A DNA stretch of 48,797 nucleotides from Lactiplantibacillus herbarum (GCF_001039045.1 NZ_LFEE01000042.1:40626-89422), one strand, 5' to 3'; counted from the first letter of the stretch, positions 8,527-17,253 are shown. The notes: generated by a model not told the origin, from the letters alone. A program made the numbers and translations.

Positions 8527-8571
8527 GAAAAGTCCAATTACCAGCGTAATAGCCTGATAATTGGGCTTTTT
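8527..8571 (+). terminator. terminator of the helicase operon
   Basis: Stem AAAGTCCAATTA / TAATTGGGCTTT followed by T residues, about 95 bases after the GcvH-like stop. Confidence 0.75.
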
Positions 8572-8669
8572 CAGTACATATATCGTAGTTATCCCATCTA
8601 ATAGTCAGTCCCCTAATTACTCAAACCGGTTAATCAAGCCGATTCGCAGTGGTTAATCCCCTGCGTTAT

Positions 8670-8705
8670 ATTACAAAAGATTACAAAAAAGCCCGTTTAT
8701 TACAA
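8670..8705. promoter_or_regulatory. three ATTACAA direct repeats upstream of the LysM gene
   Basis: ATTACAA occurs at 8670-8676, 8680-8686 and 8699-8705, that is TTGTAAT on the minus strand with offsets of 10 and 19. It resembles the half-sites of WalR/YycF boxes (TGTWAH repeated), but the canonical offset is 11. A TATACT -10-like box follows at 8758-8763. Confidence 0.35.
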
Positions 8706-8842
8706 TTAACCGTTGATTTCGTAAAGTTCCTGCTATTTCACTGTCACAATCAGCAGTTATACTAGGTTTATTCAATGCGCTTGGGAAACATTACGGGGCC
8801 AAGCCAAATTCGGACTAAAAAATAGGAGTGTACAATTACATT

Positions 8843-9472
8843 ATGAAGATTAAGAATGCTTTATTATCAACTGCTGCCGCTACTGCTAGTCTCTTTGCCA
8901 TTGGTGCAACCGCCCAAGCTGCTACGGTAACTGTAAAATCAGGGGACACCGTTTCAGAAATTGCTTCAAAAAACAATACAACGGTTGACGCTATCCAAAA
9001 AGCTAACGACTTAAATAACGTTAACTTGATCTTTGTTGGTCAGCAACTAGAAGTAAATGGTGACAATACAGCTGCTACTACGTCAACTACAACGACGCAA
9101 GCAACTCAAACTTCAACGACTACTACTAGTCAAAGCACTCAAGCTAGTCAATCAAGCCAAGCTAGCCAAACACAGAGTTACAGTGCACCAGCTACTACTA
9201 CCACAACTGCTTCAACACAAAGCTCAACGTCAAACTACAGCAATAACGGTTCTGACAGTGCTGCAAAAGCATGGATTGCTAACAAAGAATCTGGTGGTTC
9301 ATACAGTGCTCGCAACGGCCAATACGTTGGTAAATACCAATTAAGTTCTTCATACTTAAACGGTGATTACTCTGCTGCTAACCAAGAACGTGTTGCTGAA
9401 AGCTACGTTTCTTCACGTTACGGTTCATGGTCAGCTGCTAAGAGTCACTGGCTTTCAAACGGCTGGTACTAA
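8843..9472 (+). CDS. secreted LysM protein with transglycosylase-like C-terminus
   Basis: 209 residues from the ATG at 8843 (a GTG at 8828 is part of the AGGAGTG ribosome site). Residues 1-27 form a signal peptide ending AQA. One LysM domain follows (about 28-70: VKSGDTVSEIASKN, VGQQLEV), which binds peptidoglycan. A linker of about 65 residues is almost all Ser, Thr, Gln and Ala, a type that is often glycosylated. The C-terminal 65 residues (AWIANKESGGSYSA, GKYQLSSSYL, ending NGWY) look like the Rpf/SceD-type lytic transglycosylase fold, with the Glu of KESGG as the likely catalytic acid. It should act outside the cell on cell-wall glycan. Single-gene unit between two terminators. Confidence 0.85.
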   Translation: MKIKNALLSTAAATASLFAIGATAQAATVTVKSGDTVSEIASKNNTTVDAIQKANDLNNVNLIFVGQQLEVNGDNTAATTSTTTTQATQTSTTTTSQSTQASQSSQASQTQSYSAPATTTTTASTQSSTSNYSNNGSDSAAKAWIANKESGGSYSARNGQYVGKYQLSSSYLNGDYSAANQERVAESYVSSRYGSWSAAKSHWLSNGWY

Positions 9473-9503
9473 AATTCTAGCTTAATCTAAAAATTCAATT
9501 GAT

Positions 9504-9540
9504 AACGGGTGTGCGATTTAATTCGCCACCCGTTTTATTT
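9504..9540 (+). terminator. terminator of the LysM gene
   Basis: AACGGGTG / CACCCGTT with inner GCG / CGC pairs and a T-rich tail, 32 bases after the stop codon. Confidence 0.85.
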
Positions 9541-9699
9541 TGCGCTAATTACTGTTTCACTATATTGATTCCATTCATATGGGTAAGCAACCGCTCGTAA
9601 CTGCTATAATATCCACCTTGTTAGCTAAAAACCTTCTATTATTTTAAGCATCTTTTTTTACATTACTTCTATAGTATAGAAACAAAATTCCAATCGGCT

Positions 9700-10295
9700 A
9701 CTAAAGGTTGAAAGTCCCAAAACAACTTAAACCATTGATTTAACAGTGAGTCTTGGATGAAAATTAGTATCAGTGCTTAATTCTCCGCGCCCGTCAGCCA
9801 TGAAATCGTGTCATGGGGAACGGCCCCAGCCAAACAGCGGTCTGGGGCCTCGCTTCAAAGCCTTAAAGGACAATCTTTTGAAGACGTCCCGCAACCGCAA
9901 GCTAAGGCGGCCAAGAACGCCGTCTTAGCTTGCCTTCATGACACATTTCCCGGCTGACTCCGCTTAAAACGGAGGCAATCTCTAGCTCCTTGGTTATACG
10001 TAATTCGCTTGATCGGAACTAAAGTTAAGCACGACTATCGTAATTAACAACCAGTCTAGACGGAGGTGGGCAGTACTAGCGATGCTGTGAAGGTGGCGTT
10101 AGTTCGGTGATTTTCCGAAGTTAGGCCACGGACGTCCTTGGTCATTGGCGATTTTTGCTAAGGGCCAAGACGAGGGTTAAGACCGCTTCTCAGGCTTAAC
10201 CCGGTCCCAACAAGTGAGCTAGTACGGACCACCGGAAGCGAAAGTTGTGTCTAGTTTTAACTTTTAGACCACAAGCATACCAACACTTTCAGCAA
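9700..10295 (+). ncRNA. large structured non-coding RNA, about 590 nt
   Basis: No usable ORF lies here, but the + strand folds into many helices. A closing helix pairs 9707-9715 (GTTGAAAGT) with 10285-10293 (ACTTTCAGC). Others are 9773-9782/10023-10032, 9793-9799/9952-9958, 9808-9815/9937-9944, 9822-9829/9842-9849, 9897-9911/9919-9933, 9986-9989/10062-10065, 9991-9995/10049-10053, 10093-10097/10125-10129 with 10103-10107/10115-10119, 10137-10143/10163-10169, 10174-10181/10195-10202 and 10203-10207/10226-10230. At least five helices contain G-U pairs that would be A-C mismatches on the other strand, so the RNA is read from +. Size and shape recall the ornate large RNAs ROOL and GOLLD known from Lactobacillales; I cannot confirm either. 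Confidence 0.7.
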
Positions 10296-10317
10296 ATAAT
10301 TAACTTTTAACCTTTAG

Positions 10318-11388
10318 TTAATGGTGCATTTTGAATTCGAGATAGCGGTCGTTATACAAACCGACTTTGGCTGGTGATAAATCTTGATAGATCTGCAAAT
10401 GCTTGATCGTATTATCATCAGGGTAGAACTGTTTATCTGTTCGAATCGCTTTAGGTAATAGAGCCTTCGCTGCTTTATTAGGTGTCGCATAGCCAATGTA
10501 TTCAGCGTTTTGAGCTGCGTTCTTCGGTTCGCTCATAAAGTTTAAGAAGGCGTAGATGGCCTTGAAATGTTTAGCGGTTTTGGGAATGACTAAGTTGTCA
10601 AACCACAAGTTGCTACCTTCAGAGGGAACCACGTAATGTAGGTGCGAGTTACTTGCGAGCATTTCGCTGGCTTCACCCGACCAATCCACAGCAACGGCCG
10701 CTTCATTTTGAATCATGTACATCTTGATTTCATCGGCGACAACGGCCTTAACGTTTGGCGACAGTTTATTCAACTTATTACGTGCCGCTAAAAGCGTGGC
10801 TGGATCAGTCGTATTCAAGGATTGATTCATGGAAGCTAGTGCAAATCCCATGACATCACGGGCACTGTCGATCAACATGATTTTATTGCGGTATTTGGTC
10901 TGCCACAAGTCGTTCCAGTGATTGATACTTCCTGGTTTGACGTACTTATCATTGTAGATAATACCCAACGTGCCCCAGAAATAAGGCACCGAATAACGAT
11001 TGTGCCGGTCAAAATCAAGGTTCATGAAGCGGGAGTCGTAATTACTCATCCCGGTCAGCTTGCTCTTATCTAAGGGTAAAAGTAAGTTGGCTTTTTTCAT
11101 CTTTTCAATCATGTAGTCACTGGGAACGGTTAGGTCATAGCTAGTCCCGCCTTGCTTGATCTTGGTGTACATCGCTTCATTGCTGTCGAAGGTTTCAACG
11201 TTGACGTGATAACCCGTCTCTTTTTGAAACTTCGTCAACAAGCTCGGATCAATGTAATCGCCCCAAGTATATAAGTTGAGTACCTTTTTACCGGTACTCC
11301 CAGAACTTGTCTGTAACTTTTGGGCACCGAATGCCAGTAAGCCACAAACGACTAACAGGCCGAGGATAATACTAAATAGTTTTTTCAT
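10318..11388 (-). CDS. potD: polyamine ABC transporter substrate-binding protein
   Basis: 356 residues. A hydrophobic N-terminal segment (residues 3-22) is followed by the typical PotD core start VLNLYTWGDYIDPSLL and FDSNEAMYTKIKQGG. It binds spermidine or putrescine outside the membrane and delivers it to PotBC. The hydrophobic segment contains LVVC, which is not a good lipobox because Val precedes the Cys; an N-terminal membrane anchor, as in pneumococcal PotD, is more likely. The start overlaps the potC stop by 4 bases. It is the last gene of the pot operon and converges with the large RNA on the opposite strand. Confidence 0.93.
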   Translation of the reverse strand: MKKLFSIILGLLVVCGLLAFGAQKLQTSSGSTGKKVLNLYTWGDYIDPSLLTKFQKETGYHVNVETFDSNEAMYTKIKQGGTSYDLTVPSDYMIEKMKKANLLLPLDKSKLTGMSNYDSRFMNLDFDRHNRYSVPYFWGTLGIIYNDKYVKPGSINHWNDLWQTKYRNKIMLIDSARDVMGFALASMNQSLNTTDPATLLAARNKLNKLSPNVKAVVADEIKMYMIQNEAAVAVDWSGEASEMLASNSHLHYVVPSEGSNLWFDNLVIPKTAKHFKAIYAFLNFMSEPKNAAQNAEYIGYATPNKAAKALLPKAIRTDKQFYPDDNTIKHLQIYQDLSPAKVGLYNDRYLEFKMHH

Positions 11389-12200
11389 TTCCGCCGCCCC
11401 CTAACTTTTGGTCGCCGGTGTCGACTGCTGTACTGGTTGACAAAGTAGTAGCCAATCACAAGTACGAGGGCCATCAAGAACATCAGGCCGGACAGTGCGT
11501 TGATTTCCAAGTTGATACCTTGGCGAGCCCGTGAGTAAATCTCGACGGAAAGGGTAGTAAAGCCGTTTCCAGTCACGAAGAAGGTCACCGCAAAGTCGTC
11601 GAGCGAGTACGTCAATGCCATGAAGAATCCGGAGAAGATGCCGGGCATGATGTAGGGTACGATAATCTGACTGAGGAGCTGCCAGTTGTTAGCTCCTAGG
11701 TCAGCGGCCGCGTCGAGCAAACTCGAACTCATTTCCTGAATCTTTGGTAAGACCATCAACACAACGATTGGAATCGAAAAAGCGATGTGGCTGAGCAAAA
11801 CGGAGCCAAAACCGAGTGGGATTTTTAACGCTGTGAAAAAGATCAAGAAGCTGGCCCCAATAATAACATCGGGCGAAACCATCAGGATGTTATTCAGTGA
11901 CAATAACGTGCTACGAGTGATCGGTTTGGTTGTGCTATTGATGCCCAAAGCTCCCAAGGTTCCAATCACGGTGGCTAAGATTGACGATAACAGTGCAATT
12001 AAAATCGTATCTAAAAAGATGGCAATTAAACGACTGTCAGCGAATAGATCCTGATAGTGTTGCCAAGTAAAACCGTGAAAATTATTCATGATCGTACCTT
12101 GGCTGAATAAATAAACGACTAGAAAGAAAATGGGCGGGAAGAGCACGATGAAGACGAGCCACAAATAAAGGTTACGCCATTTGAAATTACGAAAGGTCAT
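11385..12200 (-). CDS. potC: spermidine/putrescine ABC transporter permease
   Basis: 271 residues with six predicted membrane segments and the EAA loop typical of ABC importers (DAAADLGANNWQLLSQIIVPYIMPGI, here seen around residues 163-188). It forms the translocation pore with PotB. Its stop overlaps potD by 4 bases, and its start shares one base with the potB stop, so translation is coupled throughout. The short basic tail SSRHRRPKVRGRRK is cytoplasmic. Confidence 0.93.
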   Translation of the reverse strand: MTFRNFKWRNLYLWLVFIVLFPPIFFLVVYLFSQGTIMNNFHGFTWQHYQDLFADSRLIAIFLDTILIALLSSILATVIGTLGALGINSTTKPITRSTLLSLNNILMVSPDVIIGASFLIFFTALKIPLGFGSVLLSHIAFSIPIVVLMVLPKIQEMSSSLLDAAADLGANNWQLLSQIIVPYIMPGIFSGFFMALTYSLDDFAVTFFVTGNGFTTLSVEIYSRARQGINLEINALSGLMFLMALVLVIGYYFVNQYSSRHRRPKVRGRRK

Positions 12201-13030
12201 TATTTAAGCCCCCTTCGTGTCCGTCGTTTGCCGCCATTTGTCAGCCACATAATGATGACCATGGCGATGATCAGGACGACGCCAATCGTGGAGCCCATGC
12301 CCCAATTCATGGTTGTTAGGAAATGTTCTTCAATCGCGGTCCCCAGCGTTATGACCTTATTGCCGCCGATTAGACGTGTCAGCATGAATAGGGAGAGCGA
12401 TGGGATGAAGACGGCTTGAATCCCCGCCCGAACACCCGGTAATGTCAGTGGAAAGAGGACTCGACTGAAAGTCTGCCAGTTAGTAGCTCCCAAGTCACGA
12501 CTAGCATTGACGTAAGAGGTGTTCAATTCACTGATCGAATTGTAGATTGGTAAGACCATGAACGGAATCTGAATATAGGCGGCTACAAATATGAAACTGA
12601 AATTAGTGAACAGGATCTGTTTGGGACCAATCCCGATAAAGCTCAGAAATTGGTTCGCAATCCCAGCTTGGCTGAAGATCCCAATGAAGGCGTACGCCTT
12701 TAATAGTAAATTGATCCAAGTGGGCATAATAATCAGGAGTAACCACAGCTGCGGATGCTTGGTTTCATTCAATAAATAAGCAGTAGGGTAGCTGATCAGT
12801 AAGGTCGCCAGTGTGATTAAAAAGGCGTACCAGACCGAGTTCAATGTCATCATCAAGTAAGTACTCGATGAAAAGTAGGTCTGATAATTAGCGAACGTGA
12901 ATTGCCCGTTGATACTGAAGAATGATTGATAAATCAATAATAGGACCGGTGCGATAACGAATAGCACGATCCATAACATATACGGAATAAAGTAGGCCGT
13001 ACTGCGGCTTAACCGTTGTTTTTGTTGCAT
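12200..13030 (-). CDS. potB: spermidine/putrescine ABC transporter permease
   Basis: 276 residues, six predicted membrane segments, and the EAA motif NASRDLGATNWQTFSRVLFP at about residues 174-193, where the ATPase PotA docks. The order A-B-C-D is the canonical pot operon order. It begins 12 bases after the potA stop and shares its last base with the potC start. Confidence 0.93.
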   Translation of the reverse strand: MQQKQRLSRSTAYFIPYMLWIVLFVIAPVLLLIYQSFFSINGQFTFANYQTYFSSSTYLMMTLNSVWYAFLITLATLLISYPTAYLLNETKHPQLWLLLIIMPTWINLLLKAYAFIGIFSQAGIANQFLSFIGIGPKQILFTNFSFIFVAAYIQIPFMVLPIYNSISELNTSYVNASRDLGATNWQTFSRVLFPLTLPGVRAGIQAVFIPSLSLFMLTRLIGGNKVITLGTAIEEHFLTTMNWGMGSTIGVVLIIAMVIIMWLTNGGKRRTRRGLK

Positions 13031-13042
13031 CGATACGCCCCC

Positions 13043-14140
13043 CTAATCGTCTTCGTATTGTTCGAGGCGGGCGTCGGAGGACGCTTCGCTTTCGTTAAGC
13101 CGCATGACGTGAATGTCTTGTGGGTCAAAAGTCAAACCGATTGGTTCCCCCTCGGTGGCTGGGTTAGTTGAATGAACTAGCCATTCGTTACCATCCGTAT
13201 CGTATGCGACGATTTCAAAGTAGTTACCACGAAATAGTTGTGAATCGACGGTAACCACGAGCTTGCCTTGATCTGCTGCCACGATGTCGAGGTCTTCTGG
13301 TCGTAAGACGATTTCGACGTTTTCGTTGGGCCGCATGCCAGCGTCAGCACATTCAAAATTTTTACCGACGAAGCTTACTTCAAAATCTTGAATCATTTGA
13401 CCGGGGATAATATTACTTTCACCGATAAAGTTGGCGACAAAGTGATTGATCGGTTCGTCATAAATGTCGACGGGGGAGCCACTCTGTAGGACTTCGCCAG
13501 CGTTCATAACAAAAATCTCGTCACTCATAGCTAAGGCTTCTTCCTGGTCGTGAGTCACGAACAGGAAGGTGATGCCGAGACGTTGTTGCAGATCCCGTAG
13601 TTCGTACTGCATGTCTTTACGCAACTTGGCATCGAGTGCGGACAGGGGTTCATCTAATAATAGGACTTTTGGTTGCATCACCAGTGCCCGAGCGATGGCG
13701 ACCCGTTGCTGTTGACCACCGGAGATTTCACTGATTTCACGTTCGCCAAAATCAGCGAGTTGAACCATCGCCAGTGCTTCTTGGACGCGTGTTGCGATTT
13801 CATCTTTCGGTACCTTATGTAGTTTTAGTCCGAAAGCCACGTTTTCCGCCACGTTCATGTGTGGAAAGAGGGCGTAGTCTTGGAAAACGGTGTTAACTTG
13901 TCGTTGGTTAGCGGGCAGATTGTTGATGACCTGACCATCGAAATAGACTTGGCCAGAAGTCGCGTCAGTGAAGCCAGCAATTGTCCGTAGAATAGTTGTT
14001 TTACCACAGCCGGATGGGCCTAACAGCGTATAGAATTTACCGGCTTCGAGTTCTAAATTAATCTTTTTTAAGACTTGATGGTCACCATAACTCTTGGTGA
14101 CATCAGTTAAACGAATGATTGGTTGTGTGTTAACCGCCAA
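13043..14140 (-). CDS. potA: spermidine/putrescine ABC transporter ATPase
   Basis: 365 residues. Walker [10 protein letters not shown] (about 38-46), signature ISGGQQQR (about 137-144), Walker [13 protein letters not shown] (about 156-167) and the switch histidine in VTHDQEEAL are all intact. The C-terminal 120 residues are the TOBE-like regulatory domain found in MalK/PotA-type ATPases. It drives polyamine import through PotBC at the cytoplasmic face. The start has GGAGGTC about 6 bases upstream and lies 54 bases after the HTH-cupin gene, so the two are probably cotranscribed. A patch of acidic residues ends the protein (EQYEDD). Confidence 0.95.
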   Translation of the reverse strand: MAVNTQPIIRLTDVTKSYGDHQVLKKINLELEAGKFYTLLGPSGCGKTTILRTIAGFTDATSGQVYFDGQVINNLPANQRQVNTVFQDYALFPHMNVAENVAFGLKLHKVPKDEIATRVQEALAMVQLADFGEREISEISGGQQQRVAIARALVMQPKVLLLDEPLSALDAKLRKDMQYELRDLQQRLGITFLFVTHDQEEALAMSDEIFVMNAGEVLQSGSPVDIYDEPINHFVANFIGESNIIPGQMIQDFEVSFVGKNFECADAGMRPNENVEIVLRPEDLDIVAADQGKLVVTVDSQLFRGNYFEIVAYDTDGNEWLVHSTNPATEGEPIGLTFDPQDIHVMRLNESEASSDARLEQYEDD

Positions 14141-14194
14141 AGTGAAGACCTCCTCTAATTGTTAGCCAATAAATTTTGGCTAGCTAGTTCTCAA

Positions 14195-14737
14195 TTATAA
14201 GTAGGACGCGGTCGTGACCAAGGTGAACGTACAGGACGTCGATCCTTGGTTACGAATTTGATGCGTCTCAGTAGCGTGAAAATAAAGCGTATCACCCGCG
14301 CTTGCAGTGTGACACTGTTCTCCTAATTGTAAGCTCAAAGTGCCGGTTTGAACCATAATAAAGGTTTCCGCCGGCGAAGGCTCAAAAGATTTGAAGCGAC
14401 CGTTGGGAGCTAGCGTAATGGTGACCGGTTCGAGCTGATTCTCGTTGGAGGCCGGTACGAGCCATTTAACGCGGTAACCGCGGGCTTCATCGTCATAAGT
14501 GGTCTGTTCTTCAGGATGGTACACAATTTTACGGGGCGGCTGTTCCAACGCAAAGAATTCAGCGGGGTTACTACCTAGAACGGCTAAAATAGCAAAAAAA
14601 GTCTCCATTGAAGGTGATGACTGGTTATGTTCCAGTTGGGAAATATACCCCTTACTCAAGTCGGTGCGTTCACCGAGTTCTTCTTGGGTCAGCTGTTTTT
14701 GAATCCGTAAATTGTGGATATGTTGACCGATGTCCAT
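14195..14737 (-). CDS. XRE-family HTH-cupin regulator of the pot operon
   Basis: 180 residues from the ATG at 14737, preferred over the one at 14746 because GAGGTG then has 6-base spacing. Residues 4-58 are an XRE helix-turn-helix (LTQEELGERTDLSKGYISQLE), and residues 105-180 form a cupin barrel (AETFIMVQTGTLSLQLGE, AGDTLYFHATETHQIRNQG). PuuR-like proteins with this layout sense small ligands in the cupin. Its place at the head of potABCD suggests that it senses polyamines and controls import; that is inference from context. A TAAAC-N5-GTTTA dyad just past its promoter could be its own operator. Confidence 0.88.
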   Translation of the reverse strand: MDIGQHIHNLRIQKQLTQEELGERTDLSKGYISQLEHNQSSPSMETFFAILAVLGSNPAEFFALEQPPRKIVYHPEEQTTYDDEARGYRVKWLVPASNENQLEPVTITLAPNGRFKSFEPSPAETFIMVQTGTLSLQLGEQCHTASAGDTLYFHATETHQIRNQGSTSCTFTLVTTASYL

Positions 14738-14770
14738 GACATTCACCTCGAATCGTTGGTTTTGTTAAAG

Positions 14771-14825
14771 TAAACAATAAGTTTAGTACGACCTTTAATT
14801 ATAGCGGAAATTTTAGTTGTGACAA
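14771..14825 (-). promoter_or_regulatory. promoter and candidate operator of the HTH-cupin/pot operon
   Basis: TTGTCA (14820-14825), 16-base spacer, perfect TATAAT (14798-14803) on the minus strand. Downstream of the start of transcription lies the dyad TAAAC-N5-GTTTA (14771-14785). Confidence 0.65.
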
Positions 14826-14944
14826 GCGATTTTGAGGTCGACTTTTAAATAAATTCAACGTCCAGATTGCTGGTCTTCATTGGTATAGTTGAAAGTTGGC
14901 ATGGCGACTGTTCTAACTAAGAAGCCATAGAATCTGATGCCAGC

Positions 14945-14973
14945 AAAAAAGCCCAAGACACATGGTCTCAGGC
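14945..14973 (-). terminator. terminator of the ASCH gene
   Basis: Minus-strand stem GCCTGAGAC / GTCTTGGGC with two central G-U pairs, then six T residues. Confidence 0.75.
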
Positions 14974-14988
14974 CGTTATCGTTATTCA

Positions 14989-15456
14989 TTAGTCTGCACG
15001 GTAAACGACTTCGAAGACTTCGCTAACCATGGGTGTGTCAGCGTCAAGTTTACGATCATGCGCTTCCAGATTAGGGGTGAATTCTGCTGTCTTGATCTTG
15101 CGCCAATCGGCAAGGGTCCGGTCACCGACAGCTTCGTGATAAGCGTGTTCGGCTGAAACTCGGTAAAACGGAATCAATTCTGAAACGACCGTTTTAAGAA
15201 TAGCTACGGGTTTCATATCGCCATCTAATAAGACGTTATAATCACCGGCTTGAGGGATTGCGACACGTTCTGCCGTGTAATCATCCAGTGGTGTCGTTGT
15301 GGCTGTTTGGGTACCAGCCAAGATCCCATCTGTTAGAGCTTGGACTTCGGCGGGGTTACTCTGTTGACCGAACCACCGTGTTTGATAAATGGTGCCGTTA
15401 GTATCGGTTGTTTCATTATAAGCTTTCCATAATTGTTCTGCTGATTGTGCTGGCAT
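14989..15456 (-). CDS. ASCH domain protein
   Basis: 155 residues from the ATG at 15456 (AGGTG 6 bases upstream; the GTG at 15465 is part of that site). The body matches the ASCH fold of the DUF984 type: a central PQAGDYNVLLDGDMKPVAILKT strand pair (residues about 70-91) and the late motif AHAYHEAVGDRTLADWRK. ASCH proteins are related to PUA domains and are thought to bind RNA or modified nucleotides; some hydrolyse N4-acetylcytidine. The substrate here is unknown. It forms a single-gene unit. Confidence 0.75.
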   Translation of the reverse strand: MPAQSAEQLWKAYNETTDTNGTIYQTRWFGQQSNPAEVQALTDGILAGTQTATTTPLDDYTAERVAIPQAGDYNVLLDGDMKPVAILKTVVSELIPFYRVSAEHAYHEAVGDRTLADWRKIKTAEFTPNLEAHDRKLDADTPMVSEVFEVVYRAD

Positions 15457-15637
15457 AAGCTTCACCTATTTTCGATTAGAATATTGAATTCAGAATATGT
15501 AACCGAATTCACAATTTAAGTATAGCATTTTGAGGGTTAAAACGACACGTTCACGCCTGCATTTTACTGGAAAATAAGGTTAGCCAACTATTCATAAATA
15601 TTTGCTATAATGATGATACTAATTAGGAGGCGAGTAT

Positions 15638-16123
15638 ATGGAGATTACCCCAGTTAAAATGGCGGATTTGCCACAGATTATGGCGATTGAAAAGGCTGGC
15701 TTTTCGGAAGATGAAGCGGGTAGTGAGGTCGCTTATCGAGAACGGATTGAAAAGCTACAAGATACCTTCTTAGTTGCTCGCGACGGTGCGATTGTACTTG
15801 GTTTTATTGTTGGGCCCGCGGTTAAAGAACGCTATATTGAAGATGAGATGTTTGCGACGACACCGACAAATTTGGCTCAGGGTGGCCATCAGCTCGTCTT
15901 TACGTTAGCCGTCTCGCCATTAGTGCGAAAACAGCACATCGGTAGTCAGTTGTTAGCGGCATTGGCAACGGCCGCACAGGAAAAGGGTCGTACAAGTCTA
16001 TCATTGACTTGTTTGGCCCGCTTAGTGCCTTTTTATGAACGCAATGGATTCACTAATCAGGGAGTAGCGGCATCTGAGCACGCCGGTGAAACTTGGTATA
16101 ACTTAGAGAAAGTCTGGGATTAA
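15638..16123 (+). CDS. GNAT family N-acetyltransferase
   Basis: 161 residues, the normal size for a single GNAT domain. The acetyl-CoA pyrophosphate loop is visible as VSPLVRKQHIGSQLL (residues about 91-105), and the late motif LARLVPFYERNGF (about 130-142) is standard for the fold. It transfers an acetyl group from acetyl-CoA to an amine; the substrate is not evident. Some resemblance to arylalkylamine acetyltransferases is seen in the central part. AGGAGG precedes the ATG. The next GNAT gene starts 3 bases after its stop, so they form a two-gene operon. Confidence 0.85.
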   Translation: MEITPVKMADLPQIMAIEKAGFSEDEAGSEVAYRERIEKLQDTFLVARDGAIVLGFIVGPAVKERYIEDEMFATTPTNLAQGGHQLVFTLAVSPLVRKQHIGSQLLAALATAAQEKGRTSLSLTCLARLVPFYERNGFTNQGVAASEHAGETWYNLEKVWD

Positions 16124-16126
16124 CTT

Positions 16127-16654
16127 ATGAAATTAGCAACGTTACAGGAACAATTACCGAACTTCAAAATCAAACTATTAACTTTGGCTGATCAGGAAGC
16201 ATTGATGCAGCTCGAACAGAGTAATCCGGAGTACCATCAGTATTTTTCACCGGAACCATTGACGGCGGCAGAAGTCGAACGTGATCTAACGGCTCATCCT
16301 GATGAATTGGCTGCAGAACAGAAACAAGTCTTTGGCTTTTACCTTGCCAACCATTTAGTGGCTGTTTTGGACGTCTTGAGTCAATATCCACAAGAACAGT
16401 GCTTGTTCGTTGGATTATTGATGGTCAATCAAGCTTACCAGCGTAAAACGGTTGGTAGCGTCATTGCCACGGGACTTATGCAAGCCGCTTTACAGAGTGA
16501 TATTAAGATGATTCAACTGACTAGAGTGTCAGCTGATGAGGGTGTTGCGCACTTCTGGCAAAAACTGGGCTTTGAAGACGGCAATCAGTTGTTTTTACCA
16601 CTGCAACATGGTGGCCGAATCGCTGTGACAACAATGACGCGAGTACTCCAATAG
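16127..16654 (+). CDS. GNAT family N-acetyltransferase
   Basis: 175 residues. The central strand LVAVLDVLSQYP and VGLLMVNQAYQRKTVGSVIATGLM (about residues 103-126) mark a GNAT core; the pyrophosphate loop reads QRKTVG instead of the usual QRRGIG. The C-terminal part has FWQKLGFEDG, the typical end of the domain. Similarity to its upstream neighbour is low, so it is not a simple duplicate. The substrate is unknown. It is probably cotranscribed with that neighbour. Confidence 0.8.
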   Translation: MKLATLQEQLPNFKIKLLTLADQEALMQLEQSNPEYHQYFSPEPLTAAEVERDLTAHPDELAAEQKQVFGFYLANHLVAVLDVLSQYPQEQCLFVGLLMVNQAYQRKTVGSVIATGLMQAALQSDIKMIQLTRVSADEGVAHFWQKLGFEDGNQLFLPLQHGGRIAVTTMTRVLQ

Positions 16655-16747
16655 AACTCTAATCAAACTTTTAAGAAGGACGCTTATTAAGCAAACGGAT
16701 TCATGTTAAACTCATTGTGACTTATAAATAGAAATGGGGTTAACACG

Positions 16748-16933
16748 ATGATTAAGCATTGGGGAAAAACCGATACTGGCATGTTAGTCGCTGCGGTTGT
16801 CTTAGTGATGATGATTTTTGTTTTCTTTGGTCTGACAGCTAGTTTAACGATCAGTATTATTGGTTTTCCAATTAGTTTGATTGTGTTGATGGCGGTTATG
16901 GAATACGCTGCAATGGAACTACGGCGGAAGTAA
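16748..16933 (+). CDS. small two-helix membrane protein
   Basis: 61 residues with two hydrophobic stretches (about 12-30 and 33-51) and a basic end (ELRRK). GGGG lies 9 bases before the ATG. The family is not recognised. It has its own candidate promoter (TTGTGA 16716-16721) and is followed by a long hairpin element and then a strong terminator. Confidence 0.6.
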   Translation: MIKHWGKTDTGMLVAAVVLVMMIFVFFGLTASLTISIIGFPISLIVLMAVMEYAAMELRRK

Positions 16934-16947
16934 TGATAATAGAGTGT

Positions 16948-17054
16948 CTTCAGCAGGCGGTTAGGGACCGAGCATAGCCTAGGAGTGGTAAGGATTGCGT
17001 TCTTTTGCAATCGTTGCTGCTCCGTAGCTAAGCGGAGGTCGCTGCCTGCTGAAG
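16948..17054 (+). repeat. long-hairpin intergenic element A
   Basis: Perfect 11-base arms CTTCAGCAGGC / GCCTGCTGAAG enclose about 85 bases that continue the same irregular stem: GACC/GGTC, TAGC/GCTA, CTA-GGAG/CTCC-G-TAG, GGAGTGGTAA/TTGCTGCTCC (three G-U pairs) and a GGATTGC / GCAATC tip. The G-U pairs favour the + strand. It lies in the 3' untranslated region of the 61-residue gene, before its terminator. Confidence 0.7.
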
Positions 17055-17082
17055 CACGTTTCGGCTAGTAATAGTTCGTGGT

Positions 17083-17113
17083 AAAGCTTGGAATAAACAT
17101 TCCAAGCTTTTTT
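17083..17113 (+). terminator. terminator after element A
   Basis: AAAGCTTGGAAT / ATTCCAAGCTTT with a 4-base loop and a T-run. Confidence 0.9.
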
Positions 17114-17253
17114 ATTTACTGAAAATTAAGAATTATAGAGTCTACCAGTTTTATCTATGTAGCTAGTGAGCTGTGTCGGGGTTTACGGTTCTTACTAGGG
17201 TTATTAAGTAAGGGATAACTAATGCCAAGATGGCTGCTGATCACTGATTTACC

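Noticed and set aside
9057-9344. Open frame inside the LysM gene
   Set aside because: It is a frame shadow of the Ser/Thr-rich linker, without a ribosome site.
9700-10295. RNase P RNA, tmRNA or an rRNA fragment as identity of the structured region
   Set aside because: The conserved RNase P and tmRNA cores that I know are not present, and no rRNA signature is seen.
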